The notes under the pieces are model-generated. The model ran no database searches, was not told where the DNA came from, and saw only the letters and a program-made list of their open reading frames with translations. A stretch of DNA of 42,580 nucleotides, from contig JAUJOH010000011.1 in the NCBI GenBank assembly GCA_030447745.1, positions 49,719 through 92,298 on the forward strand, read 5' to 3'. Of the stretch, positions 6,625 to 14,297 are shown in pieces; positions within the stretch are counted from its first letter, which is position 1; each line of letters starts with the position of its first letter. The translations under genes and the position numbers were made by a program. Source of the DNA: Chloroflexota bacterium (GTDB taxonomy: Bacteria; Chloroflexota; Limnocylindria; Limnocylindrales; CSP1-4).

Positions 6625-7578
6625 ATGGCGCAGGCGTCCGCCAACATGCCGTTCCGCGAGACGTTCAGCTGCCTGTGGTGCGGGCGACCGTGGGCCCCTC
6701 GCTCACCCACCGACCTCGAGGGGTGGGCGCAGCTCTGCCCCGACTGCCTCGGCAAGGCCGGCGACAACGCCTTTCTGCGCGCCCGGCTGCGCGCGGCCAT
6801 CGCGGAGCGCGCAGCCGCCGCCGCGCCGGGGTCGACGGCGCCCACCGTGGAGCCGCCGACCGGAACGCGCCGGGCGGCCGATCCGGACGCCGAGATGCGC
6901 GCCTACTACGCCGCTCGCGCCCCGGAGTTCGACGACTGGTACCTGCGCCGCGGTCGCTACAGCCACGGACCGATCCACGACGCCGCGTGGCAGGCGGAGC
7001 TGGACCACGCCGGCCGGTGGCTGGACGGACTTCCGTGGCGCGGGCAGATCGTCGAGCTCGCCGCGGGCACGGGCTGGTGGTCGCCGCTCCTCGCGGAGCG
7101 CGGCGAGCTGTCCGCGTATGACGTGAACGAGGCGCCGCTGGACCTCGCCCGCGAGCGACTCGTGGCGCACGGGCTCCGGGCACACCTGCACGTCCGTGAC
7201 GCGTGGGCAGAGCCGGATCGCGCCGTCGACGGCCTCTTCGCGGGGTTCTGGCTGAGCCACGTGCGGCGTGGTCGCCTCGACGAGTTCCTGCGGCTCGCTC
7301 GCCGATGGCTCAAGCCCGGCGGCACCTTCGCCGCGATCGACTCGCTGCCCGACGCGCAGTCCGGTGCCGCCGATCGCGTCGCGCCGGAGGGCGACCGCGC
7401 GATCCGGCGCCTCGGGGACGGCCGCGAGTTCACGATCGTCAAGGTGTTCTACCGCCCGGACGAGCTCCACGCCGCGCTGCTCAGGAGCGGGTTCACCGAG
7501 GTCGAGGTCGCGACGACCGGCCGGTTCTTCCTGCTCGTCCGTGCTGTCGCACATGGACCCGGGCCGGGCACGCCGTAG
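6625..7578 (+). CDS. SAM-dependent methyltransferase with N-terminal zinc ribbon
   Basis: Class I methyltransferase of unknown substrate, 317 aa. The N-terminus has two CxxC knuckles (C16/C19 and C38/C41), a likely zinc ribbon. A linker (about 62-85) leads to a Rossmann methyltransferase domain with motif I IVELAAGTG (142-150), an acidic residue in SAYDVNEAPLDLA, and LARRWLKPGGTFAAIDSL as the later core strand. A start at 6646 (MPFRETF) is possible; the ATG at 6625 keeps a few extra residues and has no strong ribosome site. It follows the BtuF-like gene by 25 nt and may share its transcript. The ribbon suggests a protein or nucleic-acid target, which is inference. Confidence 0.8.
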   Translation: MAQASANMPFRETFSCLWCGRPWAPRSPTDLEGWAQLCPDCLGKAGDNAFLRARLRAAIAERAAAAAPGSTAPTVEPPTGTRRAADPDAEMRAYYAARAPEFDDWYLRRGRYSHGPIHDAAWQAELDHAGRWLDGLPWRGQIVELAAGTGWWSPLLAERGELSAYDVNEAPLDLARERLVAHGLRAHLHVRDAWAEPDRAVDGLFAGFWLSHVRRGRLDEFLRLARRWLKPGGTFAAIDSLPDAQSGAADRVAPEGDRAIRRLGDGREFTIVKVFYRPDELHAALLRSGFTEVEVATTGRFFLLVRAVAHGPGPGTP

Positions 7579-7593
7579 CGGCGCGGGGGTGCG

Positions 7594-7644
7594 GTCGGCT
7601 GGGCCGACGACGCCGCAGCTCGGGTTGCCGCCGAAGGTGGCGGC
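7594..7644 (+). terminator. Two short GC hairpins after the methyltransferase gene
   Basis: Perfect 6-bp stems at 7594-7599/7603-7608 and 7627-7632/7639-7644 lie in the 161-nt gap before proC. There is no U tract, so termination is only a suggestion. Confidence 0.2.
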
Positions 7645-7703
7645 TGTGCGTCGAATAGGGGTGCGGAGCCGCGAAGGGCGGCCGTTATCGCCGACAACTC
7701 GGG

Positions 7704-7731
7704 TCGACACTGCGTCCGGGCGTGCCATAAT
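7704..7731 (+). promoter_or_regulatory. Promoter of leaderless proC
   Basis: TCGACA (7704-7709), a 16-nt spacer and CATAAT (7726-7731) form the best sigma-70-like promoter upstream of a plus-strand gene here. The -10 ends 8 nt before the proC ATG, so transcription should begin at or next to the start codon; there is no ribosome site. Confidence 0.6.
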
Positions 7732-7739
7732 CCGGCCCC

Positions 7740-8609
7740 ATGTCCAGCCTGCGCGATCGAACGATCGCCACCGTCGGCTCCGGCGTGATGGCCGAGGCGA
7801 TGATCGCCGGCCTGCTGCGTGGCGCGCTGGTCGAGCCCGCCCAGGTCATCGCGAGCCACCCGCGGCGAGAGCGCCGGGACAACCTGGCGGACGAGTACGC
7901 CATCCGGACGGTGACCTCCAACCGGGACGCGGTCGACGGCGCGGACGTCGTTCTGCTGGCCGTGAAACCCCAGATGCTCGCCCGCGTGGCGGCCGAGATC
8001 GGACCGTCTCTTCGCCGCGGGCAGCTCGTGCTGTCGGTTATCGCCGGGGGAACCACCGCCGCGATCGGCGGTCTGCTCGGCCACGACCAGATCGTCCGGT
8101 CGATGCCGAACACGCCTGCCCGCCTCGGGCGAGGCATCACCGTCTGGTACGCCACGCCGCAGACGACCGAGGAGCAGCGCGGCCAGGCCAGCGCGCTGCT
8201 CCGGGCCCTCGGCGCGGAGCTCGAGGTCGACGACGAGAACATGGTCGCCATGGCCACCGCGGTCTCCGGCACGGGGCCGACCTATGTGTTCCTCGTCATG
8301 GAGGCGCTCATCGACGCGGCGGTGCATCTCGGCTTCCCGCGGCATGTCGCGCATGACCTGGTGATCGAGACGCTCGAGGGCAGCACGGTGTTTGCGAAGC
8401 AGTCCGGGCTGCACCCGGCCGAGCTCCGGAACATGGTCACCTCGCCAGGCGGGACGAGCGCTGCGGCCCTTCACGAGCTCGAGTCGGGCCGGCTGCGCAC
8501 GGTCCTGTCGGACGCGGTGTGGGCGGCCTACCGGCGGACCGTCGAGCTCGGCGATCAGCTCGAGGCGAAGGTCGAGCGACCTTCCCGCGCGAGAGGAGCA
8601 GGATCGTGA
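7740..8609 (+). CDS. proC: Pyrroline-5-carboxylate reductase
   Basis: Last step of proline synthesis: reduces pyrroline-5-carboxylate to proline with NAD(P)H in the cytoplasm. The 289-aa product has the N-terminal nucleotide-binding motif VGSGVMAEAM, then LLAVKPQML, IVRSMPNTPA, and the C-terminal signature SGTGPTYVFL followed by MVTSPGGTSAAALH. Length is slightly above the usual 270 because of a short tail. The start at 7740 is backed by the promoter ending 8 nt upstream. Its TGA overlaps the start of the downstream S9 peptidase (ATGA at 8606-8611 region), so the two are probably co-transcribed although no metabolic link is apparent. Confidence 0.93.
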   Translation: MSSLRDRTIATVGSGVMAEAMIAGLLRGALVEPAQVIASHPRRERRDNLADEYAIRTVTSNRDAVDGADVVLLAVKPQMLARVAAEIGPSLRRGQLVLSVIAGGTTAAIGGLLGHDQIVRSMPNTPARLGRGITVWYATPQTTEEQRGQASALLRALGAELEVDDENMVAMATAVSGTGPTYVFLVMEALIDAAVHLGFPRHVAHDLVIETLEGSTVFAKQSGLHPAELRNMVTSPGGTSAAALHELESGRLRTVLSDAVWAAYRRTVELGDQLEAKVERPSRARGAGS

Positions 8610-10957
8610 TGGCGACGGCCCGGCGTGAGACGCCCGACGACGAGGTGGCGGCGAACGATCCTTCCGCCGAGTCCGCCGGGGGCGGGGCCGAGGCGGAGAC
8701 GCCGGTACCGAAGCGGCGCGGCCGGCCGCCGCGAGCTGCTGTCACGCCGGCGCCCGAGACGGCGCCCATCGCTCCGGCCGATGTGGCGCCCGCCGAACCT
8801 GAGCTGACGCGACCGCGTGGCCGGCCGCTCAAGACGCCGCGCAAGACCGCCCCGACCGCCAACGCGCCCGCTCAGGCAGCGGCCGAGGGAGCCGACGCCC
8901 CCCGACGCCGGGGGCGTCCCCGCAAGGCGGCTGCGCCAGCGGTCGCCAATCCGGCCCTCGCTGCAGCGGGCGACACGCCGCCGGTCCGGCGCCGCGCCGG
9001 CGGAGCGGCCGCGGCATCGCGACCCGTCCGTGACCGCCTGACCGTCGAGGCGATCGTCGCGGTCGACGCGCCGCGGGACTTCCGGCTGCACCCCCGCGAT
9101 CGCACCGTCGCCTACACCGCGGAGGCGGGGGGCGCCCGACAGCTCTTCACGCTCGCGCTCCGCGGCGGCTACCCGTTCCAGATCACGGCGTCGGAGAAGG
9201 CGATCTCCGATCCGCAGTGGTCGCCGGACGGCAGGCGGCTGGCCTACGTTCGGGACGTCGCCATCTGGATCGTCGATGCGGATGGCTCCCGCCAGGTGGA
9301 GGTGACCGCGCACCCGGCCGGCAACACGACGCCGCGCTGGTCGCCGGACGGCCGGCGGCTCGCGTTCGTGTCGCGGCGCCGGGGCTGGGCGCAGATCTGG
9401 GTCGTCGATGCTCCGATCCCACGCCGCGGCAGGCCGGCCGCCGCGCCACGCGCGCCGGAGCCGCGGCCGGTGACGGCGGCGGGTCTCGATGTCGAGACCT
9501 ACGAATGGGCGCCCAACGGTGAACGCATCGCGGTCGTGGCACAGCGGGGCGACGACCGCGAGACGTCGCAGATCGTGCTGGTCGACCTCGGCGACGGTCG
9601 CGAGGAGGTCGTCGCCGGCGACCGCAGCTGGGACACCTCGATCCAGTGGCTGCCGGACGGCGCGATGCTCCACGTCAGCGATGCCGACGGGTGGTTTCAG
9701 GTGATCCGCCGCCCGACGGACGGCGGCGCCGGCGTCGCGCTGACCGCCGGCCAGCGCGAGCACGGCGAGCCGTCCGCCACGTTCGGCTTCGTCCCGCTGC
9801 CGTCGCCCGACGGCACGCGGTTCACCTGCCCGGAGTTCCGCGATGGCTTCGTCGATCTGCTCGTCGGCGCGATCGCGGCCGAGCCGGCCAAGCGCGGCCG
9901 CGGACGACCGCCTCGGAACGCGCGACCCGCGACGCCGGCGATGCAGCCCGTCCAGCCGTGGGACGGCGTGTGGCGCTCGATCGGCTGGCTCGCCGACGGC
10001 GCCTGGATCGCTGCCGTCGGCGAGAGCGAGACGCGGCCGCAGGATCTCTGGCTCCTGCCGGTGCCGGACGTCGCGGCGGAGGGCGCCCGGCCGCGGCAGG
10101 TCACGTTCTCGCTGCCGGCGGTCGTGGCCGCGCCGCTGTCGACGGGCCGCGCGACACCGGGGGAGCGGTTCGGGTTCCGCGCCCGTGACGGACTCTGGGT
10201 CGAGGGAACCGTCTGGCGCCCGAGCGCTGCGACCGGTCGCCGCGGCGGCGAGCGGGTGCCCGCGATCATCTACCCGCACGGCGGGCCGACCTCGCAGTCG
10301 CTCCGCTCGTGGGCACCCTTCAAGCAGCTGCTGGTCCGCGAGGGGTTCGCGTTCCTCGACGTCGTCTTTCGGGGCTCGACGGGGTACGGCCGGGCGTTCC
10401 GGCACGCCAACCACGACGAATGGGGCCACGGCGACGTCTTCGACGTGATCGACGCCGCGCGATGGGCGCTCGAACAGCCGTGGTGCGACGGCCGGCTGGC
10501 CGTCTACGGCGGCTCGTACGGCGGCTACCTGACGCTCTGTGCGCTCGTCGAGGAGCCGTCGCTGTGGCGCGCCGCGGTGGACCTGTACGGCGACTCCGAG
10601 ATCGCCGAGAGCTACCGGCACGGCGACCGCGTCGGGCGGCTGGACCTGCACCGGATGATGGGCTCACCGGACGACCCGGCCCGGGCGGAGCTGTACCGCC
10701 GCGGCTCGCCCGTCTACCGCGCCGAGCGGATCGAGGCGCCGCTGCTGATCCTCCACGGCCGGAAGGACCGGCGGGTTGTGCCCCTCATGTCCGAGCGGAT
10801 GGTCGAGGCGCTAGAGATCGAGGGCAAGCACCACGAGGTCCACTGGTACGACGACGAGGGGCACGGCTGGGAGCGTCGCGAGAACCGGCGCGATGCCTTC
10901 AACCGGATCCTCGCCTTCCTGAAGCGGCACGTCCTCGACGAGCGACCGGCGGGCTGA
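8609..10957 (+). CDS. S9 prolyl-oligopeptidase family peptidase with five AT-hook-like motifs
   Basis: Serine peptidase of the dipeptidyl/acylaminoacyl peptidase (S9) family, 782 aa, with no signal peptide. Residues 1-140 are a low-complexity Ala/Pro/Arg extension with three AT-hook-like cores, RGRP at 37-40, 70-73 and 101-104, each in a basic context such as RRRGRPRK. Residues about 145-500 form a TolB-type beta-propeller (WSPDGRRLAYV, WSPDGRRLAFV). Two more RGRP cores sit in propeller loops at 273-276 and 431-434. The C-terminal alpha/beta-hydrolase has S636 (GGSYGGY), D720 (LHGRKDRRV) and H752 (DEGHGW). Start: ATG 8609 overlapping the proC stop, with GAGAGGAG upstream; GTG 8606 is equally possible. 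DNA or nucleoid association is inferred from the hooks only. Confidence 0.88.
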   Translation: MATARRETPDDEVAANDPSAESAGGGAEAETPVPKRRGRPPRAAVTPAPETAPIAPADVAPAEPELTRPRGRPLKTPRKTAPTANAPAQAAAEGADAPRRRGRPRKAAAPAVANPALAAAGDTPPVRRRAGGAAAASRPVRDRLTVEAIVAVDAPRDFRLHPRDRTVAYTAEAGGARQLFTLALRGGYPFQITASEKAISDPQWSPDGRRLAYVRDVAIWIVDADGSRQVEVTAHPAGNTTPRWSPDGRRLAFVSRRRGWAQIWVVDAPIPRRGRPAAAPRAPEPRPVTAAGLDVETYEWAPNGERIAVVAQRGDDRETSQIVLVDLGDGREEVVAGDRSWDTSIQWLPDGAMLHVSDADGWFQVIRRPTDGGAGVALTAGQREHGEPSATFGFVPLPSPDGTRFTCPEFRDGFVDLLVGAIAAEPAKRGRGRPPRNARPATPAMQPVQPWDGVWRSIGWLADGAWIAAVGESETRPQDLWLLPVPDVAAEGARPRQVTFSLPAVVAAPLSTGRATPGERFGFRARDGLWVEGTVWRPSAATGRRGGERVPAIIYPHGGPTSQSLRSWAPFKQLLVREGFAFLDVVFRGSTGYGRAFRHANHDEWGHGDVFDVIDAARWALEQPWCDGRLAVYGGSYGGYLTLCALVEEPSLWRAAVDLYGDSEIAESYRHGDRVGRLDLHRMMGSPDDPARAELYRRGSPVYRAERIEAPLLILHGRKDRRVVPLMSERMVEALEIEGKHHEVHWYDDEGHGWERRENRRDAFNRILAFLKRHVLDERPAG

Positions 10958-11031
10958 CGCGGGAGCGTTCGCGGACAGCGGCGCGACCCGGCGGCCCGCG
11001 CCGCGGGCAGGGCCACGTGGCCGGGAATCGA

Positions 11032-11059
11032 AAGAGCCGCGGTGGGCCCCGCGGCTCTT
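11032..11059. terminator. Bidirectional terminator hairpin
   Basis: Perfect 11-bp GC-rich stem (11032-11042 with 11049-11059) and a 6-nt loop, between the convergent S9 peptidase gene and the minus-strand microprotein gene. One side begins AAGAGC, so the other ends GCTCTT; there is no long U tract. Position between two convergent stops supports a shared terminator. Confidence 0.55.
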
Positions 11060-11097
11060 CGATGTGGTCGGCGATGACGCGGGCGGTCCCGGCGTTC

Positions 11098-11196
11098 CTA
11101 GAACCAGCGGCGTCCCGCCTCGAGGACAAGGCCGGTCGCCACGAGCGCCGACAGCGCGACAAGCGCGCGCCAGGCCGTTGACGTGAGCACCTTCAT
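11098..11196 (-). CDS. Single-span membrane microprotein (32 aa, AGRRW tail)
   Basis: ATG at 11196 preceded by GGAGGTCACC, an almost perfect match to the 16S anti-Shine-Dalgarno partner, though 11 nt lie between GGAGG and the ATG. The 32-aa product starts MKVLTSTAWR, has one hydrophobic helix (ALVALSALVATGLVL) and ends EAGRRWF. It resembles the product of 4373-4486 in helix pattern and the AGRRW tail. It lies 110 nt downstream of the DUF5317 gene on the same strand and just before a strong hairpin. Function unknown; the paralogue and the ribosome site argue that it is translated. Confidence 0.55.
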   Translation of the reverse strand: MKVLTSTAWRALVALSALVATGLVLEAGRRWF

Positions 11197-11306
11197 CGAA
11201 CTGGTGACCTCCAAGTGGCCCCCCGGTTGGGCGGCGCCACGAATGACCCGACCGTACCGGGTGATTCGCCGCTGCGGTATGGGTCGGAAGTACCGGTAGC
11301 GGGGGT

Positions 11307-11891
11307 TCAGTCGGGGGAGTTTCCTGGCTGCACCGGCCTCGTCCCGGCCCGCGGCTCGCGCCCGTCGCGGCGACCCCGCTGCATGCCGGCCGCGATGGCC
11401 ACGGCAACGCCGACCGCGATCAGCACGTCCCCGACGCTGAAGACATTGGCGAAGGGCACGGGATCCGGGAGCGCGTAGATGTCGGTCAGTGGGCGCAACG
11501 CTGGCGTGTCGGTCACGATGGTGTTCGAGAACCCGCCTTCGGGTTCGAGTCCGGCCATCGCGTACGCGTCGGGGTCCCCCGGCATGTACCCGCCGTTGGC
11601 GAGGATCGCGGCCAGGTTCGACACGGCGCCCAGCGCGACGAGCGGCAGCCCGGGGACCCGGAGGTTCGCCAGCACAGCCAGGAGCACTGCCGCGGTCGAG
11701 CCGACGTAGAGCGCCGGCCCGGCCGAGCCGACGACGCCATCCACGCCGCCGCTGAACAGGACGACCTGCGCGAGCAGACCGCCGAGCGCGATCCACGGCC
11801 ACCGAAAGTGGAGCGCGCCAAGACCCTCGAGCCGTCCGCCGAGGAGCCGCCCCACCAGCAGCCCGAGCGGCACGGCGTAGACGATGAACAC
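11307..11891 (-). CDS. DUF5317 family membrane protein
   Basis: Integral membrane protein of unknown function, 194 aa, about five hydrophobic segments. It matches what I know of DUF5317: a central NGGYMPGDPDAYAMAGL region, then SNTIVTD, LTDIYALPDPVPFANVFSVGDVLIA and a final helix. The C-terminal 25 residues are polar and Arg/Pro-rich. GTG start at 11891 lies 2 nt after the stop of the DinB gene with no ribosome site of its own, so translation is probably coupled to it. Family members are widespread in Chloroflexota and actinobacteria. Confidence 0.75.
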   Translation of the reverse strand: MFIVYAVPLGLLVGRLLGGRLEGLGALHFRWPWIALGGLLAQVVLFSGGVDGVVGSAGPALYVGSTAAVLLAVLANLRVPGLPLVALGAVSNLAAILANGGYMPGDPDAYAMAGLEPEGGFSNTIVTDTPALRPLTDIYALPDPVPFANVFSVGDVLIAVGVAVAIAAGMQRGRRDGREPRAGTRPVQPGNSPD

Positions 11892-11893
11892 GG

Positions 11894-12406
11894 TCAGTCG
11901 GGCGTTCGGAGCAGATCGCGCAGCTGTGCCGCGTGCTCTTCGAGATGGACGGCCACGAAGCGCTCCGCGATCTGGGCCGCGGTCATCTCGCCGAGCTTCG
12001 GGTGGATGCCCCGCCGCGAGGACTGTCCGGCGTCCAGCTCGCGGAGGCGCCGCGCGAGGCGCTCGGAGGCCGTCGCGATCCGGCCGAACAGCTCGCGCGG
12101 CGGGAGCGTCCGGTCGCGTTCGATGACGGCGATTCGAAGCGCGTCGGTGATCACGCGGCCGAAGGGCGCCGGCTCCGTCGAGGCCGCCAGCACTCGCTCG
12201 AGCTCACCGGTCCAGAACGGGAGCATCTCCGCGACGTGGGCCAGCGTCTCCGGTGGTCCCCAGCGCGACTCGGGCTCCGTGCCGAAGTGCCCGCTGAGCG
12301 GCCACGGCGCGCCGGCCTCGATCGCCGGCTGCAGCTCGACGACGGACGCCGCCGCCGCCCGCAGCCGGTCGGCGAGCCGGGCGAGATCGTCGGTCCGGGC
12401 CGTCAC
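11894..12406 (-). CDS. DinB-like four-helix metalloprotein
   Basis: Protein of the DinB/YfiT-like superfamily, 170 aa. Metal-site histidines are visible in ETLAHVAEMLPFW near residue 56 and in VHLEEHAAQLRDLL near the C-terminus, with the helical-bundle pattern between. Members act as metal-dependent thiol transferases or are uncharacterised; the substrate cannot be told. GTG start. A weak CACACT lies 7 nt before it, so the transcript may be leaderless. It is divergent from hppD and is the first gene of a DinB-DUF5317-microprotein run. Confidence 0.75.
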   Translation of the reverse strand: MTARTDDLARLADRLRAAAASVVELQPAIEAGAPWPLSGHFGTEPESRWGPPETLAHVAEMLPFWTGELERVLAASTEPAPFGRVITDALRIAVIERDRTLPPRELFGRIATASERLARRLRELDAGQSSRRGIHPKLGEMTAAQIAERFVAVHLEEHAAQLRDLLRTPD

Positions 12407-12455
12407 GAGGTGCAGTGTGGCACTCCCCGTGCTGGTCGGCTCCGCGCCGCGGGGC

Positions 12456-12461
12456 TACGAT
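12456..12461 (+). promoter_or_regulatory. Probable -10 element of hppD
   Basis: TACGAT about 41 nt before the hppD ATG in the 96-nt gap between divergent DinB and hppD genes. It would give a short leader carrying the GAGGAG ribosome site. No clear -35. Confidence 0.4.
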
Positions 12462-12502
12462 GACCTTCCTTCCGCACCCCTCGCCGCCCGAGGAGCCGCC
12501 CG

Positions 12503-13696
12503 ATGACCGATACCGCCGCCCGACCAGCGCCCACACCGGCGTCCCAGGGCGCCGCCAACCAGGCCGGCGCCCACATCAACCGTGACGCGTTCGCCGAGGC
12601 GCAGGACTTCCTCCCGCTCAACGGGATCGATCACGTCGAGTTCTGGGTCGGCAACGCCCGCCAGGCATCGGCCTATTACCGCGCGCTGTGGGGCTTCACG
12701 CCGGTCGCCTTCGCCGGCCTCGAGACCGGCATCCGTGATCGCGCCAGCTACGTCATGCGGCGCAACGACATCACGTTCGTATTCACGGCGCCGCTCACCC
12801 CGGACGGCGAGATCGCCGAGCACGTCCGCGAGCACGGGGATGGCGTCAAGGACATCGCCTTCGCCGTCGACGACGTCGTGGCCTCGTTCCGCGAGACCAC
12901 GTCGCGTGGCGCGCGGCCGGCCATCGAGCCAGTCGAGCTCGACGGCGGCGAGGACGGTGTCCTCCGACGTTCGGCCGTCTTCACCTACGGCGAGACGCGT
13001 CACTCGTTCGTCGACCGGCGCGACTACCACGGCGCGTTCGCGCCCGGCTACCGCCGCGTCCGGAACCCGGCCCGCGCGGCCCAGGGACTGAGCCTCCTCG
13101 AGGTCGACCACTGCGTCGGCAACGTGGCGCTCGGCGAGATGAACCGGTTTGTCGACTTCTACCGCGACGTCTTCGGCTTCAGCCAGCTGATCCACTACGA
13201 CGACAAGGTCATCCACACGGGCTACAGCGCGCTGATGTCGAAGGTCATGACCAACGGCAACGGGCGGGTCAAGTTCCCGATCAACGAGCCGGCGAGCGGC
13301 AAGAAGAGGAGCCAGATCCAGGAGTACCTGGACTGGTATCGCTCGCCGGGCTGCCAGCACATCGCCCTCCGGACCGAGGACATCGTCGGCACCGTCCGCC
13401 AGCTGCGCGAGAACGGGGTCGAGTTCCTCGGCCTGCCGCACGAGTACTACGCGACGCTGGGCGATCGCGTCGGCGACGTCGGCGTGCCGATGGAGACGCT
13501 CGAGGAGCTTGGGATCGAGGCCGACCGCGACGAGGAGGGCTACCTCCTCCAGATCTTCACTCGGCCGGTCCAGGACCGCCCGACGTTCTTCTTCGAGGTC
13601 ATTGAGCGCCATGGCTCACGCGGCTTCGGCGTCGGCAACTTCAAGGCGCTGTTCGAGGCGATCGAGAGGGAGCAGGCCAAGCGCGGCAACCTGTGA
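12503..13696 (+). CDS. hppD: 4-hydroxyphenylpyruvate dioxygenase
   Basis: Non-haem iron enzyme converting 4-hydroxyphenylpyruvate to homogentisate, the second step of tyrosine breakdown. The 397-aa product has the two-domain vicinal-oxygen-chelate fold. The iron ligands are all present: H203 (VDHCVGNV), H286 (CQHIALRT) and E365 (TFFFEVIER); the C-terminal gating helix follows (GVGNFKALFEAIE). Length is normal. ATG with GAGGAG upstream. The next two enzymes of the pathway are encoded 20 kb away (33285-35623), not here. Its stop overlaps the following small gene (GTGA), so a shared transcript is likely. Confidence 0.95.
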   Translation: MTDTAARPAPTPASQGAANQAGAHINRDAFAEAQDFLPLNGIDHVEFWVGNARQASAYYRALWGFTPVAFAGLETGIRDRASYVMRRNDITFVFTAPLTPDGEIAEHVREHGDGVKDIAFAVDDVVASFRETTSRGARPAIEPVELDGGEDGVLRRSAVFTYGETRHSFVDRRDYHGAFAPGYRRVRNPARAAQGLSLLEVDHCVGNVALGEMNRFVDFYRDVFGFSQLIHYDDKVIHTGYSALMSKVMTNGNGRVKFPINEPASGKKRSQIQEYLDWYRSPGCQHIALRTEDIVGTVRQLRENGVEFLGLPHEYYATLGDRVGDVGVPMETLEELGIEADRDEEGYLLQIFTRPVQDRPTFFFEVIERHGSRGFGVGNFKALFEAIEREQAKRGNL

Positions 13697-14277
13697 TCTC
13701 CGGTCGCGCGGAGCGACGTATCGTCGCCGCCGGGCTGCTGCTGAGCGTCATGTCCGTGTCCCAGGGCTGCATCTCGATCAGTGGCGGCTGGGAGAGTGCG
13801 AGCGCAGCGGCGGAAGCCTACGAAGACCGGGTCCTCGACCTTCGACAGCCGCCCACCCGGGCGGACCTGGAGATGCCGGATGGACAGGCATGGACCGCCT
13901 GGTCGTGTGACGAGGGCTTCCGGCAACGCGTCGACCTGCCGGACGGGATGAGCACCACGATGCTCGCTCGCCTGGTAACGGCGGACAGCTACGGTTCGGC
14001 CGATCCGGATACCGCCCAGCCCAGCACGATCGACGTGCACTCGACCGTCCTCGGCGTCGACGCTGCGGCAACACTGGCCGAGCAGGTGGCATCAGACCTC
14101 GGCATCGACGCGAGCGAGCTCGAGACCTGGAAGGTCAAGGCGGAGACTGCCACCACCACGGACCGGGTCAAGACGAGCTTCATGAGAAGTCGGATCGCCT
14201 ACCTGGTCACGGAACTCCAGGTCGTTCACGATCCGCACGCCGACAGCACCTACGTGCACCTGATCCTGTCGTGGTGA
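13693..14277 (+). CDS. Small exported protein, unknown (possible lipoprotein)
   Basis: 194-aa product with no recognised domain. The N-terminus has a signal-like region (RRIVAAGLLLSVMSVSQGC); the cysteine after SQG is near-lipobox but not a textbook match, so lipid anchoring is uncertain. The remainder is acidic and soluble, with a C-terminal region of alternating hydrophobic residues (IAYLVTELQVVHDP). GTG start overlaps the hppD stop by 4 nt, which argues for translational coupling. It converges on oppF with 20 nt between stops and no clear terminator. Confidence 0.6.
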   Translation: MISGRAERRIVAAGLLLSVMSVSQGCISISGGWESASAAAEAYEDRVLDLRQPPTRADLEMPDGQAWTAWSCDEGFRQRVDLPDGMSTTMLARLVTADSYGSADPDTAQPSTIDVHSTVLGVDAAATLAEQVASDLGIDASELETWKVKAETATTTDRVKTSFMRSRIAYLVTELQVVHDPHADSTYVHLILSW

Positions 14278-14297
14278 TCCCGCCTGAGCGTTCGTCC

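Noticed and set aside
11541..11553. tRNA T-loop-like GGGTTCGAGTCC
   Set aside because: Lies within the DUF5317 coding sequence and no cloverleaf can be built around it.
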